Part shown: positions 43,201-43,607 of the stretch, in pieces
How positions within the stretch are numbered: the first letter of the stretch is position 1
Layout of the letters: each line of letters opens with the position of its first letter
Assembly (NCBI GenBank): GCA_020849625.1
Contig: JADLFV010000005.1
Location: forward strand, 1 to 43,607
Direction of reading: 5' to 3'
DNA length: 43,607 nucleotides
Origin: Phycisphaeraceae bacterium
GTDB lineage: Bacteria; Planctomycetota; Phycisphaerae; Phycisphaerales; Phycisphaeraceae
Program-made: the position numbers and the translations under genes
The notes under the pieces: model-generated
Database searches by the model: none
What the model was told of the DNA's origin: nothing
Seen by the model: the letters and a program-made list of their open reading frames with translations, nothing else

Positions 43201-43266
43201 CTGCGCGATGGCGCTATGGATGTCACGTACCAGCCCCACCAACTGATCAGCATCATCCTGCGCTGA
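40243..43266 (+). CDS. GH38 alpha-mannosidase, cytosolic type
   Basis: This glycoside hydrolase removes alpha-linked mannose, retaining mechanism, zinc-dependent. Its 1007 residues match the cytosolic MAN2C1-like branch in length and layout. An N-terminal beta domain is followed by the catalytic barrel with the zinc ligands His252 and Asp254 (GHAHIDTAWLWPLAET), the nucleophile Asp364 in FWNPDVFGYNGQLPQIM, which also binds zinc, and His569 in LLLNQFHDILPGSSI. FMLFGYGDGGGGPTRVMLE is also characteristic. The C-terminal beta-sandwich domains complete the protein. No signal peptide, so it should act on short imported mannosides. The ATG at 40243 has no clear ribosome site. It ends the LacI-facing rightward run (gap 120 bp). 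Confidence 0.95.
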   Translation: MLKHPQYTRQRFQVLLQQVQKRIYGDCQLIESLQVSGPVDRITCSQAQQLEYSPASVGMLLGPNWATYWFKAQATVPAAWAGSRVDLLWETGGEACLWIDGRSIQGLNSRIRDPRTEARLINRAEPDQTISFTVEAACNSMFGLRSGSGLVEETGPVTPYALTRADIARFDEQVWRLYHDLKLLVDLEAGLSTDGQDPSWAGRLLGELNRVCNLIDLDDRTTWPAAQAIIDELYQHRNGTHAHELSAIGHAHIDTAWLWPLAETYRKCVRTFSTALRLMDEYPQYKFACSQAFQYRWIKRRNPDLYSRIKAAHQRGQWVPVGGTWIEPDCNLPSGESLCRQFLMGQRYFEAEFGRRCREFWNPDVFGYNGQLPQIMRQAGITRFLTQKLSWNRFNAPRHHTFTWRGVDGSEVLAHFPPADTYNAMADVAEFRRHVSKHKDHDRSREAFMLFGYGDGGGGPTRVMLENIKRAGDLQGLPRVTMRSSEEFFDRLQADCQDLPMCIGELYFELHRGTYTTQAAIKRGNRKGEWLLHDLDLAAALAHRLSKSYEFPSEPLHELWAMLLLNQFHDILPGSSIDQVNEQARREYEQLQQDGSALCRQAQDALASALSEQSKVDTSVQSPWNTLGVERCEVTATPDGSLTKVSCPSCGIGQTVQLQQAVALMQTSHDRWTMSNRHLQAEITAAGSIVSLIHLASRRQCLADAANVLEIYDDQPANWDAWDIEPSALETGKPCPPAHEAAVHLQNDLRVELRFERRVGKASTMTQMIRLDADSPRLEVHSRINWQENHRMLKAAFPVQVLATDATYEMQYQAVQRPTHYTNSYDLAKYEVPGHRFVDLSEHGFGVALLSESKYGFNTIDNVMRMTLLRATCLPDPMADRGEHGFAYALYPHQGDWRDGGVVAEAMRFNNPVRWLSGTLPQRSFFTVDDPNLILDSIKRTEDSRGLLLRLYEAHGGRGVARLTCGLPFSEARYCNILEDPGDSLQLRDGAMDVTYQPHQLISIILR

Positions 43267-43573
43267 CAGCAGATGCGTGAAGTCGAATCGTTTCGACTAG
43301 ACGTGGGCTGGATCATGTCCGCACAATCAATACTCACCGTGCCCCGTCGAGACACCGTTCTTCTGCTAATGCAGCAAAGATTGGTTTTTAAAAAAAGCGG
43401 TTCATCCGCCCAATCTGTGGGTGATGATGGATCGCAGGAGATGCCCGCTCTGCGGCCGCGGGGCCGCCCCCGGAAGGGTTGGGGGGGGGAAGTGCGTGAA
43501 GTGTGAATGAACATCGCTGGTGACTGCGATAGGTTGCAGGTGTCAAGCAAGCAACCGCGCAGGAGCACCAGCG
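43267..43573. other. 307-bp gap; possible tiny AT-hook-like ORF
   Basis: No confident gene. An ORF from ATG 43315 to 43506 (63 codons) would encode a basic tail with RPRGRPRKG, which resembles an AT-hook; an internal ATG at 43441 is preceded by AGGAG. However, the C-terminal part comes from a GC-rich, G-run sequence (43450-43490) that may simply be a repeat. The gap also holds a minus-strand terminator-like hairpin and the leader of the transposase gene described separately. Confidence 0.3.
43391..43409 (-). terminator. possible minus-strand terminator
   Basis: Read on the minus strand, GCGG-ATGAA-CCGC (43409-43397) is followed at once by a T-run (complement of the A-run 43390-43396). An outer pair AGATTGG (43378-43384) / CCAATCT (43410-43416) encloses it. 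The stem is only 4-5 bp, so efficiency is doubtful. Confidence 0.35.
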
Positions 43574-43576
43574 ATG
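43512..43576 (+). promoter_or_regulatory. start-codon hairpin of the transposase leader
   Basis: CATCGCTGGTG (43512-43522) is exactly complementary to CACCAGCGATG (43566-43576), whose last three bases are the ATG. An inner stem GGTTGC (43532-43537) / GCAACC (43551-43556) stabilises the fold. The ribosome site AGGAG (43561-43565) lies in the loop next to the stem. Transcripts entering from outside would hide the start codon, a device known from several insertion sequences. Confidence 0.55.
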
Positions 43577-43607
43577 CAGTTGAAGACTTTGCTGAATCTG
43601 GTCCATC
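43574..43607 (+). CDS. 5' end of a probable ISL3-type transposase (partial)
   Basis: Only MQLKTLLNLVH is available before the window ends. ATG at 43574 has AGGAG at eight bases. The N-terminal MQxKTLLN pattern is one I associate with ISL3-family transposases, but eleven residues cannot prove it. The leader hairpin in front fits a mobile-element gene. Confidence 0.4.
   Translation, partial: MQLKTLLNLVH

Noticed and set aside
43315..43506. Small AT-hook protein gene
   Set aside because: The AT-hook-like residues come from a GC-rich run and codon use is poor; kept only as a low-confidence note in the gap entry.

Overview
The window looks like a chromosome segment of a Planctomycetota bacterium, most plausibly class Phycisphaerae. 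This is an inference from gene content, not a phylogeny. The clues are high GC, PEP-CTERM sorting tails, dockerin-like double EF-hand repeats fused to PEP-CTERM, pseudopilin-type proteins with the N-terminal motif [22 protein letters not shown] and beta-helix surface proteins, and GH38/sialidase-type carbohydrate genes.

Layout. 1-5057: tail of an unknown gene, an exported PEP-CTERM protein with a papain/C39-like Cys-His pattern (minus), a Sua5-type tRNA t6A enzyme, and a P1B heavy-metal ATPase. 5329-16445: a membrane-remodelling or export locus. It has a divergent ABC-2 permease, then three consecutive SPFH/band-7 proteins, an ABC ATPase, a second ABC-2 permease and a large membrane-anchored helical-repeat protein, all on plus. 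16473-18664: RsmE, an acidic tail-anchored protein, and tRNA-Val(GAC) with a terminator. 18708-20097: two sialidase-family pseudogenes, one a short C-terminal remnant and one nearly full length with an in-frame TAG. 20199-21005: a GntR/FCD regulator with an operator-like palindrome inside its promoter.

21205-32890: a divergent locus around an inverted-repeat operator (25502-25535). Leftward are dockerin/PEP-CTERM, FG-GAP and pseudopilin genes. Rightward are a beta-helix protein without signal peptide, a GntR regulator, a CoA-transferase, an enoyl-CoA hydratase and an aldehyde dehydrogenase. A convergent sodium:solute symporter follows. 32966-43266: a second locus with the same leftward set (exported beta-helix/FG-GAP-like protein, pseudopilin, dockerin/PEP-CTERM, LacI regulator), divergent from two uncharacterised proteins and a cytosolic GH38 alpha-mannosidase. 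The right edge holds the probable start of an ISL3-type transposase behind a start-codon hairpin.

Working together (inference): the dockerin/PEP-CTERM, pseudopilin and FG-GAP or beta-helix proteins appear twice, each time beside a sugar- or acid-responsive regulator and intracellular catabolic genes, which suggests two regulated glycan or organic-acid utilisation modules. A second theme is the intergenic DNA. Gaps in the first 15 kb hold inverted or tandem repeats built from a different short word each time, and GC-rich multi-hairpin repeats occur in gaps and inside one coding region. No CRISPR array, rRNA, phage or complete insertion sequence was seen.
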